43,487 nucleotides of DNA from Microcystis elabens FACHB-917. GTDB lineage: Bacteria; Cyanobacteriota; Cyanobacteriia; PCC-6307; Cyanobiaceae. The stretch spans positions 1-43,487 of the forward strand of contig NZ_JACJSZ010000026.1 of NCBI RefSeq assembly GCF_014698445.1. The letters are read 5' to 3'. A program made the translations under genes and the position numbers. The notes beneath the pieces are model-generated. The model saw nothing but the letters and a program-made list of their open reading frames with translations, was not told where the DNA came from and did not search any database. This document shows, piece after piece, positions 1 to 8,657 of the stretch; positions within the stretch are counted from its first letter, which is position 1; each line of letters starts with the position of its first letter.

Positions 1-2
1 CA

Positions 3-1244
3 GAGGGGCTTTCGGACACAGGAGGGTGGCGGTTGCGCCGACCTCAACGGATGCGGACAGCCCCGGCAAGGGTGCCTGTGACACACCTTGAATCAACCCT
101 GCGCAAACAGGCTAGGCGCCAAACCATCTTTCATGGCTGCATGGCTGGATTGTTAGTATCAATCTATGCCAGTAGCCTGTTTCTTGTGTTATTGAGCGAG
201 CTGCTCATGGCCGGTATTTTCCTCAGAGGATGCAGGTTGTCCATCGGTAGATTCACGAAGCACATAGCGATAGTTGCAACTTTAGCAGCATCCATATGGT
301 TCCTATTAAGTCCCCAAGCCTGGAACAATCCTGCGCATTTTATTTTACAATCAATTCATTTCAGCCTGGATGGCGCTCAGGCCTGGGGAGGCTGTATGAA
401 TTTCTTACATAGCTGCCCAAGGAAAGGGGAGGATTGGAGTGTGTTGACATATCTCAAGGACTGGCTGTTTTCGACCATGCCTTTACTGCATATCACTGGC
501 CTGATCATGGCAGCTTTCTTCATCATTGCACACATCACGAACTTCATTCTGCGGTACAAGTCCAAGTCTTTCCTATGGAATGATTCAGGTCAAAGACAGG
601 TCCCCACTTCTTTTCTTTTGGCATTCGCTTTGCAAGCCTCTGTCATCCCAGCCGTCATGATCGTCAGCAATGGCTTCATCTATGACGGGATCAGACATGT
701 GCTGTTCCTACTGCCACCACTCACCATCTTTTCCTATCTAGGTCTTTCGAAAGCATTTTATCGCTGCACCGGCAAACTGCAAAGGCTCGCACTTTATTTC
801 GCTACGATCGTCATGGCATATTTGCTTCTGATCGATCTTATCCTGCTCCATCCTTATCAATACACATATTTCAATCAGCTTGCCATCGCGCGTGGAATTA
901 ACTGGGAAAACACAGATATTGATTTCTACTACGCATCCGACGCAGAAAGCCTTAGGAGCTTCATGAAAACAGAAGAATTTCATCAGTTCGCCAGCGAAGG
1001 TGGCTTGGATGTCAAAGGAGCACCACCGATGGAGCATGCCTATATCGCGGAGCATTTCCCAAGGCAACGGGGGCATAAGTATTTTTTCACGAATCACTCA
1101 CGCGAACCGGGTGTGCGCGTTCGTAAGGATTGCAGGCCAGTGGGCAAGAGTGTGTATCGCCAGCAATTCTTTGGCCCCTTGAACATCTACGGCACACCCC
1201 AGGTGTGTCTCGCCACGCGATATCACGACTGGGACCCTTTTTAA
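3..1244 (+). CDS. Partial GT39-like membrane glycosyltransferase (5' end outside window)
   Basis: The frame is open from base 3, so the gene probably begins before the window; the first start-like codon inside it is a TTG at 33. The protein is hydrophobic with about seven predicted membrane spans and a C-terminal soluble part. It is a paralogue of the 571-aa protein at 11382-13097: both share WGGCM, a D-x-x-RH-x-LF-x-x-PPL segment, LLHPYQ-x-x-YFN and the following N-T-D/A-x-x-x-Y-x-S stretch, in the same order. The paralogue's N-terminal WDEESDY and NTKDLP motifs, expected for a GT39-type catalytic part, are not present in the visible portion. Base composition is clearly AT-richer than every neighbouring gene, which suggests separate acquisition. 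It converges on the next gene. Whether it is complete upstream or a remnant cannot be seen. Confidence 0.6.
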   Translation, partial: EGLSDTGGWRLRRPQRMRTAPARVPVTHLESTLRKQARRQTIFHGCMAGLLVSIYASSLFLVLLSELLMAGIFLRGCRLSIGRFTKHIAIVATLAASIWFLLSPQAWNNPAHFILQSIHFSLDGAQAWGGCMNFLHSCPRKGEDWSVLTYLKDWLFSTMPLLHITGLIMAAFFIIAHITNFILRYKSKSFLWNDSGQRQVPTSFLLAFALQASVIPAVMIVSNGFIYDGIRHVLFLLPPLTIFSYLGLSKAFYRCTGKLQRLALYFATIVMAYLLLIDLILLHPYQYTYFNQLAIARGINWENTDIDFYYASDAESLRSFMKTEEFHQFASEGGLDVKGAPPMEHAYIAEHFPRQRGHKYFFTNHSREPGVRVRKDCRPVGKSVYRQQFFGPLNIYGTPQVCLATRYHDWDPF

Positions 1245-1388
1245 TGGCCCTTCTTCAGCCATCGCTCAACCGCAGCAAGAGAGAAACCAGACATGGAAAT
1301 GTTGGTTTTTGAAGACCCGCCAGGGGATGGTCAACAGACAATAAAGACGCTTGACGTGTTTTCCAGTGCCCTACCGCAGGTTTCAGTC

Positions 1389-2588
1389 TCACATCGGTGC
1401 CATCCCATCCTGGAGCCGATTGGAAATCGCTCTACCCCGGATAGCCGCGTAGACCGCCAGGGCCTCGCGAGCGATCGTTTCGCTGCTGTAGCGCTCAGCC
1501 ACCGCCAGGGCCGCTGGAGCCCCCGGGCGCCGCGGCTGCCGCAACCAGCCAGCCAGCGCCTCGATCCAGGCCTCCCGCCGCCGCTCCACCACCTGCAGCC
1601 CTTCAAACTCAGCCCCGTCACCACCCACCCCCACCCGGGGTGTGACCATCGCGCCGCAGCCGCAGGCCATCGCCTCCACCACCACATTGCCGAAGTTCTC
1701 ATGACGGCTGGGCAGCAGCAGCAGGTCGGCGGCGTTGTAGGGGCCCAGGAGCTCGGCAGCGGGCAGGGCAGGGAGCCATAGGCAGCGTTCGGCGAGACCG
1801 CGCTGCTCCAGGCCCCGCCGCAGGCGCTGGCCGCTACCGTCATCATCATTGCCAATCACCACCAGGCGCCAGGGGCGATCGGCCAGGGCGCCGAGCACCC
1901 CGGGCAGCAGATCCAGACCCTTCTTGTGATGCAGCCGGCCGGCAATCAGCAGCAGGGGTTCTGCCTCCGGAAGCCTGTGGCGGGCCCGCCAGGCCCGGCC
2001 GAGGGCGGGATCACAGCGCAGGGCGGAGAGATCCAGGGGGTTGGGCAGGATCCAGCGCCGGGGCCTGAGGCCCAGCCCCCGCAGCTCCTCCACCTCCTGG
2101 CGGCTGGTGCAGTGGAGGGCCGTTGCCCGCTGCAGCAGCGGCCGCTCCCGCAACAGGAAATAGGGCCACTTCTTCCACCAGCCACGGCCCAGCCCGTAGG
2201 GCCCCAGGGCGCCACGCAGGCTATGCACCACCGGCACCCCGGCCCGATGGGCGGCCCGCTGCACCGGCAGGCCCAGGGGTTGCCACACCGCACTGAGGTG
2301 GAGCAGCTGGGTCCAGGCGACATGGGAGGGAAGGGCCGCCTCCAGGGCACGGGAGCGGATCGGCCCCGTGGCCCGGTCCACGGGATAGCGCACCACCCGC
2401 ACCCCCTGCTGCCACACCGGCACCCCTAGCTCGTCGGGGGGCCAATCCGGCAGGCCCGCATTGGTGGTGATCACCTCCACCTCGGCCCCCGCCGCCGCCA
2501 GGCCCTCGCAGAGACGCGAGACACTCAGCACCGGCCCCCCGAACTGCCAGGCGGGCGCATAGACCGGCAGGAAATGGAGCAGCCTCAT
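1389..2588 (-). CDS. Glycosyltransferase family 4 (GT-B fold)
   Basis: This 399-aa protein probably transfers a sugar from a nucleotide donor during assembly of a surface glycan on the cytoplasmic face of the membrane. The N-terminal half has the acceptor-domain look of GT4 enzymes, with GGPVLSVSRLCEGL near residues 18-30. The C-terminal half has the donor-domain signatures AGRLHHKKGLDLL (about 216-228) and an E-x7-E motif, ENFGNVVVEAMACG (297-310). The ATG at 2588 is preferred; a GTG two codons upstream (2594) is possible. It is divergent from the FkbM gene across about 210 bp. No membrane segment is evident. The family assignment is firm; donor and acceptor sugars cannot be read from sequence. 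Confidence 0.88.
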   Translation of the reverse strand: MRLLHFLPVYAPAWQFGGPVLSVSRLCEGLAAAGAEVEVITTNAGLPDWPPDELGVPVWQQGVRVVRYPVDRATGPIRSRALEAALPSHVAWTQLLHLSAVWQPLGLPVQRAAHRAGVPVVHSLRGALGPYGLGRGWWKKWPYFLLRERPLLQRATALHCTSRQEVEELRGLGLRPRRWILPNPLDLSALRCDPALGRAWRARHRLPEAEPLLLIAGRLHHKKGLDLLPGVLGALADRPWRLVVIGNDDDGSGQRLRRGLEQRGLAERCLWLPALPAAELLGPYNAADLLLLPSRHENFGNVVVEAMACGCGAMVTPRVGVGGDGAEFEGLQVVERRREAWIEALAGWLRQPRRPGAPAALAVAERYSSETIAREALAVYAAIRGRAISNRLQDGMAPM

Positions 2589-2800
2589 CAGCACCAGGCC
2601 GGCGGGACGAAGCTACCCCGGCCGCCTCTCCCGGTGTAGCGGCGACTTACGAGACGACCGGTCGCCACACCCCAACTCCCTACGATCGGGAACTGACCAT
2701 CCCACCATCCCTATGAAGGGACCGCGGCCCGGGCCGGACGCCACCGCAACCCGCCTGGCCGTCGCAGGAGCCGGGCCGCCCAACCCTCGCATCACCGTCC

Positions 2801-3634
2801 ATGGGGCCTATCGCCAATTCCCCGACACCGATCCGGTTCCTCCAGGAACTGGCCCAGGTGCGCGTGATCCTGGGAATCCGCGGCGCCGTGAACTATCTGG
2901 GCTGTGTGGGGCGGCGACTGCCCCAGGTGCTGGCGCGCCGCAGCCTCGGGCCCGCGGACGGGCTGATGCCCCTGCCCCTCACCCTGCGCACCAGCCAGGG
3001 ACCGGTGCGGATCAACAGCGGCGACTTCGGCGTGGTGCGGGAGATCTTCGGCAGCCGCTGCTACGACTACGCCGACTGGATCGAGCGCTCGCGGCGCTTC
3101 CTGGATCTGGGGGCCAACGAGGGCCTCTTCAGCCTTTATGCTCTGTCCGCCGATCCTGCCAACCGGGTCACGGCGGTGGAGGCCCAGCCGTCCCTCTGTG
3201 AACGGCTGCGCGCCAATCTGCGGAGCAACGGCTGGGAGCAGCGGGTCCGGGTGATCTGCGGCCTGGCCGGCGGCAGCAACCTCCAACTTGATGCCATGGC
3301 CGCCACAGCGCCAGGGGTGGTCAACATGGAGGCCCTGCTGGCGGAGCTCGGCGGTGTCGACGTCCTGAAGGTGGACATCGAAGGCAGTGAATTCGCTCTC
3401 TTCGAGCACTGCGGCCCCTGGATCGACCGGGTGCACTACGTTGCCATGGAGGTGCACCACGACTGTGGCGACAGCCAGGCCCTCAAGCGCAAGCTCTGCC
3501 AGCAGGGGCTGGTGGTGCGCCACGAGGCCAACCACCGCGACTTGGGCTACCTCTTCCTCGAGAATCCCGGCTTCAATACTAACACTCAGGTAGCAGGCCC
3601 TGCCAGCCTGAGGCCATCACCGCTATCGGGATAA
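2801..3634 (+). CDS. FkbM-family SAM-dependent methyltransferase
   Basis: This 277-aa protein has the FkbM methyltransferase fold. Motif I for S-adenosylmethionine binding is FLDLGANEG (100-108), the acidic end of strand beta2 is TAVEAQP (124-130), and the family-typical VDVLKVDIEGSE lies at about 186-197. FkbM proteins O-methylate sugars or polyketides; inside a polysaccharide locus a sugar O-methyltransferase is the likely role. The first 60 residues are not conserved catalytic sequence and may form a helical cap. It is the only plus-strand gene in a minus-strand stretch and ends 7 bp from the tail-to-tail flippase gene. The ATG at 2801 is the first good start in frame. Confidence 0.85.
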   Translation: MGPIANSPTPIRFLQELAQVRVILGIRGAVNYLGCVGRRLPQVLARRSLGPADGLMPLPLTLRTSQGPVRINSGDFGVVREIFGSRCYDYADWIERSRRFLDLGANEGLFSLYALSADPANRVTAVEAQPSLCERLRANLRSNGWEQRVRVICGLAGGSNLQLDAMAATAPGVVNMEALLAELGGVDVLKVDIEGSEFALFEHCGPWIDRVHYVAMEVHHDCGDSQALKRKLCQQGLVVRHEANHRDLGYLFLENPGFNTNTQVAGPASLRPSPLSG

Positions 3635-3641
3635 CGAACGG

Positions 3642-5069
3642 CTAACGAAGCGCCAGCAAATCACGGTAGTCACGGCTATAGGCGATCACCAGCACCACCA
3701 TAGCCAGCCCGAACAGGGGCCGCTCGAAGCCATAGCCCAGGGGCAGAAAGTCGGCGGAGAAGAGGTAAAAGGTGAGGCCCCCCGTGATCAGCAGCAGGGG
3801 CAGCAGTCGCCCGGCCTCGACGAAGGGCTGGCGGGCGGCCGCCAGCAGGGGCAGCAGGGGCAGGATCGCCACTAGGTACTTGGCGATCAGAAAGCCTTGG
3901 AGCCCAAGGCGCGGCACCAGAATCCAGCCGGCCAGGGCCGCCAGGAGGGTGCCGCCGTTGAGCAGGAGCGCATAGCGCCGCATCAGACCCGAGCTGATCA
4001 ACGGCTGGATCAGGATCTGCAGCAGCACCTCCACCAGAGAGGTGATCAACATGATCCGGGTCGGTCCGAGCGAGGGCAGGTAGCTGGCCCCGAAGAAGAG
4101 ACGGATCACCAGCCCATCCACCAGCCCATAAGCGAGCAGCACGAACAGCAGCAGGCTCCAGAGCAGGCGGAACACCCGCTCCACCTGCCGCATGCGCTCA
4201 TCGAAGCTCTCGGCCTGGCGCAGGCGCAGAAACAACACCGGCACCAGGGTGCCCGGCAGCAGGGCGAACAGCTGCTGCAGGATCTGACCGATGCGAAGAA
4301 ACCCCACGTCCTCCAGGCCCGACCTGGCGGCGAGGCTGAGCAGCAGGGGGAAGAACACCAGCGACGAGAGCAGGTTGGCGCCGTAGAAGGGCAGACCCCG
4401 CCGCAACAGCTGGCGCCACACCGGCCAGGGGGGGCGCCACTGCGACGGTGGTGGCGGCCAGACCCCCCGCAGGCTCCAGGCCAGCCAGAGGGGCTGGATT
4501 GAGGCCACCAACGTCCAGCCCAGCAGCGCGCCGCTGATCTGGCCCCAGGCCGCCCCGACCGCGGCCAGCAGCAGCCGCAGCGGCAGGAACAGGCCCTGGC
4601 GCAGGGCCAGCCGCCGGGTGGAGCGGCCCACCAGCAGCACCTCCCAGGGCACCGCGCAGATGGCCTCCAGCCCCACCATCAGCAGCAGCAGACCACTCCA
4701 GAGGCGGCGCTGGGACGCGCTCACCCCAGCGGGGAAGAGCCCCTGGCCAGGGCCGAGCCATACGGCCAGGCCCGCCAGCATCACCGCGGTGACCAGCAGG
4801 GTCTGGAGGCTGAAGGCTGCGGTGAGGTTGCGGCCCCGCGGGGTGTCGAGGGAGCCGGCCTCACCCCCCAGCTCGTAGTTGAGGGCGAAATCACCCCCCA
4901 GCCGCACCAGTGTGTCGCCGGTCTGCACGGTGGTGGACACCAGGTTGAACAGTCCCAGGTCGGCGGGGCCCAGCAGGCGCGAGAGGGCCAGGTTGCTGAG
5001 GAACCCCCCGATCCGCCCCAGCCCGGCGCCGCCGGCCAGATGCAGCCAGCCCCGCCGCAGCTCAACCAT
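3642..5069 (-). CDS. Wzx-like polysaccharide flippase (MOP/MATE superfamily)
   Basis: The protein is 475 aa from the ATG at 5069 and is hydrophobic almost throughout, with about 12-14 predicted membrane spans, the usual size for O-antigen/exopolysaccharide flippases. The start region GLGRIGGFLSNLALSRLLGPADLGLFNL is typical: an amphipathic opening helix followed by the R-L-L-G-P-x-D-x-G motif of the polysaccharide-synthesis branch of the MOP superfamily. The expected role is moving a lipid-linked repeat unit across the inner membrane. A GTG at 5078 is an alternative start, but GAGGGG lies about 10 nt before the ATG, which favours 5069. The gene lies 12 nt after the stop of the upstream gene and probably shares its transcript, together with the Wzy-like genes further upstream. 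Confidence 0.86.
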   Translation of the reverse strand: MVELRRGWLHLAGGAGLGRIGGFLSNLALSRLLGPADLGLFNLVSTTVQTGDTLVRLGGDFALNYELGGEAGSLDTPRGRNLTAAFSLQTLLVTAVMLAGLAVWLGPGQGLFPAGVSASQRRLWSGLLLLMVGLEAICAVPWEVLLVGRSTRRLALRQGLFLPLRLLLAAVGAAWGQISGALLGWTLVASIQPLWLAWSLRGVWPPPPSQWRPPWPVWRQLLRRGLPFYGANLLSSLVFFPLLLSLAARSGLEDVGFLRIGQILQQLFALLPGTLVPVLFLRLRQAESFDERMRQVERVFRLLWSLLLFVLLAYGLVDGLVIRLFFGASYLPSLGPTRIMLITSLVEVLLQILIQPLISSGLMRRYALLLNGGTLLAALAGWILVPRLGLQGFLIAKYLVAILPLLPLLAAARQPFVEAGRLLPLLLITGGLTFYLFSADFLPLGYGFERPLFGLAMVVLVIAYSRDYRDLLALR

Positions 5070-5081
5070 GGCGATCACCCC

Positions 5082-6047
5082 TCACAGCCGATCCACCAGG
5101 GCCAGCAGCCGGGCCGCGGCGGCGGCGGTGGTGTGGCCCCGCACCCAGGCCTGGGCGCCCTCCACCAGGCGCTCATGGGCGGCGAGGGAGATCCCGGCCA
5201 CCTGCGCCTCGAGATCGGGCCAGTCGCGGTAGCTGAGGCAATTCACGCCGTGGCGCAGCCCATGGGGGGCGCAGGTGGCGGGCTTGGCCTCCAGGTTGCG
5301 GAAGCAGGGCACCGCACCGGCGGCGGCGATCTCGTAATGACGCAGGCAGTCCCAGCCGCCCCGCCGGGTGGTGATGGCGAAGCGGGAGCGGGCCAGATCG
5401 GCGTAGTAGGCCTCCTCGCTGGCGAAGGCATGGTGGCCGGGCAACCCGAGCGCCGCCCCCACCTCGGGGTCCACGCAATGGGTGGCGAAAGTCTGGGTGC
5501 GGGCGGATGGGGGGGTGCCGCTGATCTTGGTGGTGGGGATGGCGAAGCTGGCTCCGTCCACCCGGGGCCGCCGCCCCCGCCGCCCCTGGCCCTGCCATTC
5601 GCGCTTGAGGTAGAGGCAGCGGCGCGAGCGGATCGGGAAGGGCTGCCAGCCATAGCGCCGCAGGCGGGTGCCGGAGCGGAAGAACAGCCGCGGGTCGTCG
5701 TCGCCATCGAGCAGCACCACCGGCACGGTCTGAAGCCACTGGGCCAGATCGAGCAGCTGGCCCCACTGACGCCACACCTGGCCGAACACCACCAGATCGA
5801 AGTCGCCCCGCTCCAGCCGCTGGATCACGAAGGAGCGGTCCACCGGCCGCTCCTCCAGCAGGCCGTAGAGCGTGAACCCCCCACCCCGCACACCCAGGCC
5901 CCCCTGAATGCCACGACCCTCGCGGTACAGCACCCCCTTGCGGGGGTAATCGACCACGCTGAGGTCATCCCGTTCGATCAGGCCGTGGAGCAGCCCGTCG
6001 GCGAGGTAGTCCTCGCGGTCTTCGGTGAGAAACAGAACGCGGCGCAT
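5082..6047 (-). CDS. Glycosyltransferase-like protein (exostosin/CgeB-like)
   Basis: The 321-aa protein starts at the ATG at 6047, which overlaps the TGA of the upstream polymerase gene (TGATG), so translation is likely coupled. The longer upstream reading frame is a shadow of that polymerase gene. Visible features are an N-terminal Rossmann-like opening (RRVLFLTEDREDYLADGLL), a central VVLLDGDDDPRLFF, CLYLKREW, and a C-terminal block SRFAITTRRGGWDCLRHYEI then AAGAVPCFRNLE. A 'R-x-x-E-x-x-A-x-G-x-x-P' pattern like that is seen in exostosin-like and CgeB-type GT-B proteins. A sugar transfer role fits the locus, but this is inferred from pattern and neighbours. Cytoplasmic, with no membrane span. 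Confidence 0.55.
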   Translation of the reverse strand: MRRVLFLTEDREDYLADGLLHGLIERDDLSVVDYPRKGVLYREGRGIQGGLGVRGGGFTLYGLLEERPVDRSFVIQRLERGDFDLVVFGQVWRQWGQLLDLAQWLQTVPVVLLDGDDDPRLFFRSGTRLRRYGWQPFPIRSRRCLYLKREWQGQGRRGRRPRVDGASFAIPTTKISGTPPSARTQTFATHCVDPEVGAALGLPGHHAFASEEAYYADLARSRFAITTRRGGWDCLRHYEIAAAGAVPCFRNLEAKPATCAPHGLRHGVNCLSYRDWPDLEAQVAGISLAAHERLVEGAQAWVRGHTTAAAAARLLALVDRL

Positions 6048-7501
6048 CAGGCGGCGGGGCCGGCTCTGCCGGCCAGGCGATCCACCAGGGCCCCCAGCGC
6101 TGCGAGGGTGAGCAGGTATTTCGGCAGCTCCCAGAACAGCGCCCAGCTGGTTTCCTGCACCGTGCCGAACGGAAAGGCCTGCAGGTAGCTGGCCGGGTAG
6201 AGCAGCAGCAGCAGGCCGAAGGTCCGCCCCCCCAGGGACACGCTGCGGTACCAGAGGGCGCAGAGGCCGTTCACCAGTACGGCCACCAGCAGCGACCCCA
6301 CCGTGATCCCGGCCAGGCCCCAACGGCGCCAGAGATCGGCGGGAAGGGAGAAGCAGGGGAACCAGACATCGGCCCAGGTGCCCCGCGGCACCCCCTGCAG
6401 CTGTTTGGCGATCCGGGGGCCATCGAAGATCTCCGGCCGGTCGGGCCGCAGGTGGCGCGGCACCCAGAGCCAGAGCAGATTGGGCAGCCCGGCAGCCCCC
6501 ACCGGGGAATCGGCCCGGTGGGCCGGGGTGAAGAGGTAGGGATCGTGGCAGGCGTAGAGATCACGGCCCACCCAGCGGGTCTTGGCCAGCAGCGGCTCCG
6601 GCTGCTGCAGCACCGCCCCCACCGCCGCCAGCCGGCCCAGCGGATCGAGGCCGCGGCTGCTCTGAAAGGCAGCGCTGTCACGCACCACGAAGATCAGGGG
6701 CGAGAGCACCAGCATCAAGCTGGCGGCCAGCAGCACCAGCCGGCGCAGCAGCCGGGGGGACACCGGCACCAGCCACAAGCCGGCCAGCAGCAGCAGCAGG
6801 GGATAGAACAGCAGCCCGCGCGACCCGCTCAACAGGGCCGCCGCCACGAACAGCACCAGCAGGGCCGCCGTGAGCCAGCGGCCGGCGCCCCGCAACGAAA
6901 CCAGCAGCAGTGGCACCAGCACCAGCCAGAGGTCCCGCAGGCGCGAGAAGGCGGCCACCGGGGTATCGAGCCGCCACAGGGTGTGGGCCCAGCTCAGATA
7001 GGTGGCGAACTGGCGGTCGAAGGCGCCCGACAACAGCGAGAGCACCAAGTACAGCAGCATGTAGAGCCCCAGCAGCAGCGCCACCCAGCCCAGGCGGCGA
7101 CGGAGCAGGGGATCGGCGTTGAAGGCCCCCACCAAGGGAGCGGGGGGCAGGGCGGCGGCGACCCGGGCGATGGCCCGGCGCTGAAGCTGAGTCAGCAGCA
7201 CGATCGCGGCGGTGAGCACCAGCCAGAGCAGCTGGGAGGAGGCCCCGTGGCCCACCCACACCCCCAGGAAGGGATCGCCGCCAGCGCCGGCCAGGGCCAT
7301 CAGCAGGGGGCCCAGCCCCCAGCGCAGGACCATGCCGAGCACCAGCACCGTGAGCGGTGGGAAGGGAACCTTCTCCAGCAGCGGCGCCTCCAGGCGCAGG
7401 GTCTGCAGCAGCAGCCAGAAGGCCAGCAGCGCCAACGCGGCCATGGGCCAGCGCTGCCGCACCAGGGGCAGCAGAACCGCCCACAGCAACACGGCGAGCA
7501 A
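6047..7501 (-). CDS. Wzy-like oligosaccharide repeat-unit polymerase
   Basis: This is a multi-pass membrane protein of at least 484 aa with about 11-12 predicted spans and one long periplasmic-type loop near residues 285-370 (from VVRDSAAFQSSRG to the WFPCFSLPADLW region). The SGSRGLLFYPLLLL segment resembles the conserved GSRG found in this type of O-antigen polymerase. The role would be joining lipid-linked repeat units outside the inner membrane. The start is uncertain: TTG at 7501 is the first canonical start codon in frame, yet the frame stays open and coding-like upstream to about 7634 with no ATG, GTG or TTG. The true N terminus may use an unusual codon or be disrupted. The stop overlaps the next gene's start (TGATG). 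Confidence 0.72.
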   Translation of the reverse strand: MLAVLLWAVLLPLVRQRWPMAALALLAFWLLLQTLRLEAPLLEKVPFPPLTVLVLGMVLRWGLGPLLMALAGAGGDPFLGVWVGHGASSQLLWLVLTAAIVLLTQLQRRAIARVAAALPPAPLVGAFNADPLLRRRLGWVALLLGLYMLLYLVLSLLSGAFDRQFATYLSWAHTLWRLDTPVAAFSRLRDLWLVLVPLLLVSLRGAGRWLTAALLVLFVAAALLSGSRGLLFYPLLLLLAGLWLVPVSPRLLRRLVLLAASLMLVLSPLIFVVRDSAAFQSSRGLDPLGRLAAVGAVLQQPEPLLAKTRWVGRDLYACHDPYLFTPAHRADSPVGAAGLPNLLWLWVPRHLRPDRPEIFDGPRIAKQLQGVPRGTWADVWFPCFSLPADLWRRWGLAGITVGSLLVAVLVNGLCALWYRSVSLGGRTFGLLLLLYPASYLQAFPFGTVQETSWALFWELPKYLLTLAALGALVDRLAGRAGPAA

Positions 7502-7634
7502 GGCGGAACGCCCCGGATGCAGCAGCCACCCTTCGCCGCGACCCAGCAGCGCGGCCAGCCGCGGAGCCGGCGAGCGGCCGGCAACGGCCGGCAGGGGGCG
7601 CTGAAGATCGATCAGAAAAAGTGCGGGAAGCGGT

Positions 7635-8657
7635 TCAGGGGGCCGGGGGCGGCAGGGGCCGGTCGGTGCCCCGGATGCGCAGTCTGCCTGGCAGCACGGC
7701 CAGCAAGGCCAGGGTGGTGCGGCCCAGGCCGGTGGAGCGCTGAATCAGATCGAGCTGCCGGGCCGTGGCCCGCCAGCCCACCCTCGGCAGAGCCTTGAGG
7801 GCATTCCAGAGCAGGAACTGGGCGTGGTAGGCCGCCCAGCGATGGCGCTGCGGCCAGCCGCTCAGCAGCGGGTGGTGCCGCAGCAGGCGCAGTACCGCCG
7901 TGATCTCCTCTCCCTCCCGCTGGTCGATTCGGTTGGCGCTGGACAGTTGCTGGGCATGGACCCGCACCCGGGCGACCGGCTGGCGGTTGACCAGCACGGC
8001 CGTCTGCTCCGCCGCCCTGATCAACCACTCCCAGTCGGCCGCCTGGCGCCAGTCCTGCCGCCAGGGTCCGGTGCGGGCAAACAGGGAGGCGCGGATCAGC
8101 AGGCCGGTGATGTTGCCATTGATACTGCCGAAGCGCAGCAGCACCGGCAGGAGATCGCCGGCGGCGAATCCACGGGTGGTGGGGGCGAAATGGTCCGTGT
8201 ACCAGCCGTTCACATCGAAGCGGAAGGCTCCGGCCGCATCGATCGAGCGGTAGCTCGAGAGCACCAGATCGCAGGACGGATGGGCGGCAATCAAGCCCCG
8301 CAGCACGGCGAGGGCCTCGGGCTCGAGCAGGTCGTCGCTGCAGAGGATCAGCAGCCAAGGGGTGGTCAGCTCGGCCAGGGTGGCGTTGAGGTTGGCGAAG
8401 AGGCCGAGGTTGCGGGGCCGCCGCACCAGCCGGATGCGGTCATCGGCCGCCGCCAGCCGCCGCAGCAGGGCCTCGGTGTCGGGATCGGAGCCGTCATCGG
8501 CGATGAGCAGCCTCCAGTGCGGATCGCTCTGGGCCCGCACGCTGGCGACCGCCAGCTCCACCAGGGGGGAGCGGCCATAGACCGGAAGCACCACGGTGAT
8601 CTCCGACCCGGGCGCCATCGGGGCCGGGGTGGCCACAGCCGTGCCGGCCGGGCTCAT
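7635..8657 (-). CDS. Glycosyltransferase family 2
   Basis: This 340-aa GT-A enzyme opens its catalytic domain with ITVVLPVYGRSPLVELAVASV (about residues 20-40). Nucleotide-sugar binding is indicated by ADDGSDPD (about 53-60), and the metal-binding D-x-D-like acidic pair by LILCSDDLLEPEAL (about 101-114). The C-terminal third, with several Trp and Arg residues, probably binds the acceptor. It should add one sugar to a lipid-linked glycan at the inner membrane. The ATG at 8657 overlaps the stop of the upstream GT61 gene by four bases (ATGA), giving translational coupling. The first 19 residues (Pro/Ala-rich) may be a non-conserved extension. Confidence 0.88.
   Translation of the reverse strand: MSPAGTAVATPAPMAPGSEITVVLPVYGRSPLVELAVASVRAQSDPHWRLLIADDGSDPDTEALLRRLAAADDRIRLVRRPRNLGLFANLNATLAELTTPWLLILCSDDLLEPEALAVLRGLIAAHPSCDLVLSSYRSIDAAGAFRFDVNGWYTDHFAPTTRGFAAGDLLPVLLRFGSINGNITGLLIRASLFARTGPWRQDWRQAADWEWLIRAAEQTAVLVNRQPVARVRVHAQQLSSANRIDQREGEEITAVLRLLRHHPLLSGWPQRHRWAAYHAQFLLWNALKALPRVGWRATARQLDLIQRSTGLGRTTLALLAVLPGRLRIRGTDRPLPPPAP

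Noticed and set aside
6452..7798. Gln/His-rich 448-aa open frame on the plus strand
   Set aside because: It is the antisense of a hydrophobic GC-rich membrane gene; such frames are Gln/His-rich by codon complement.
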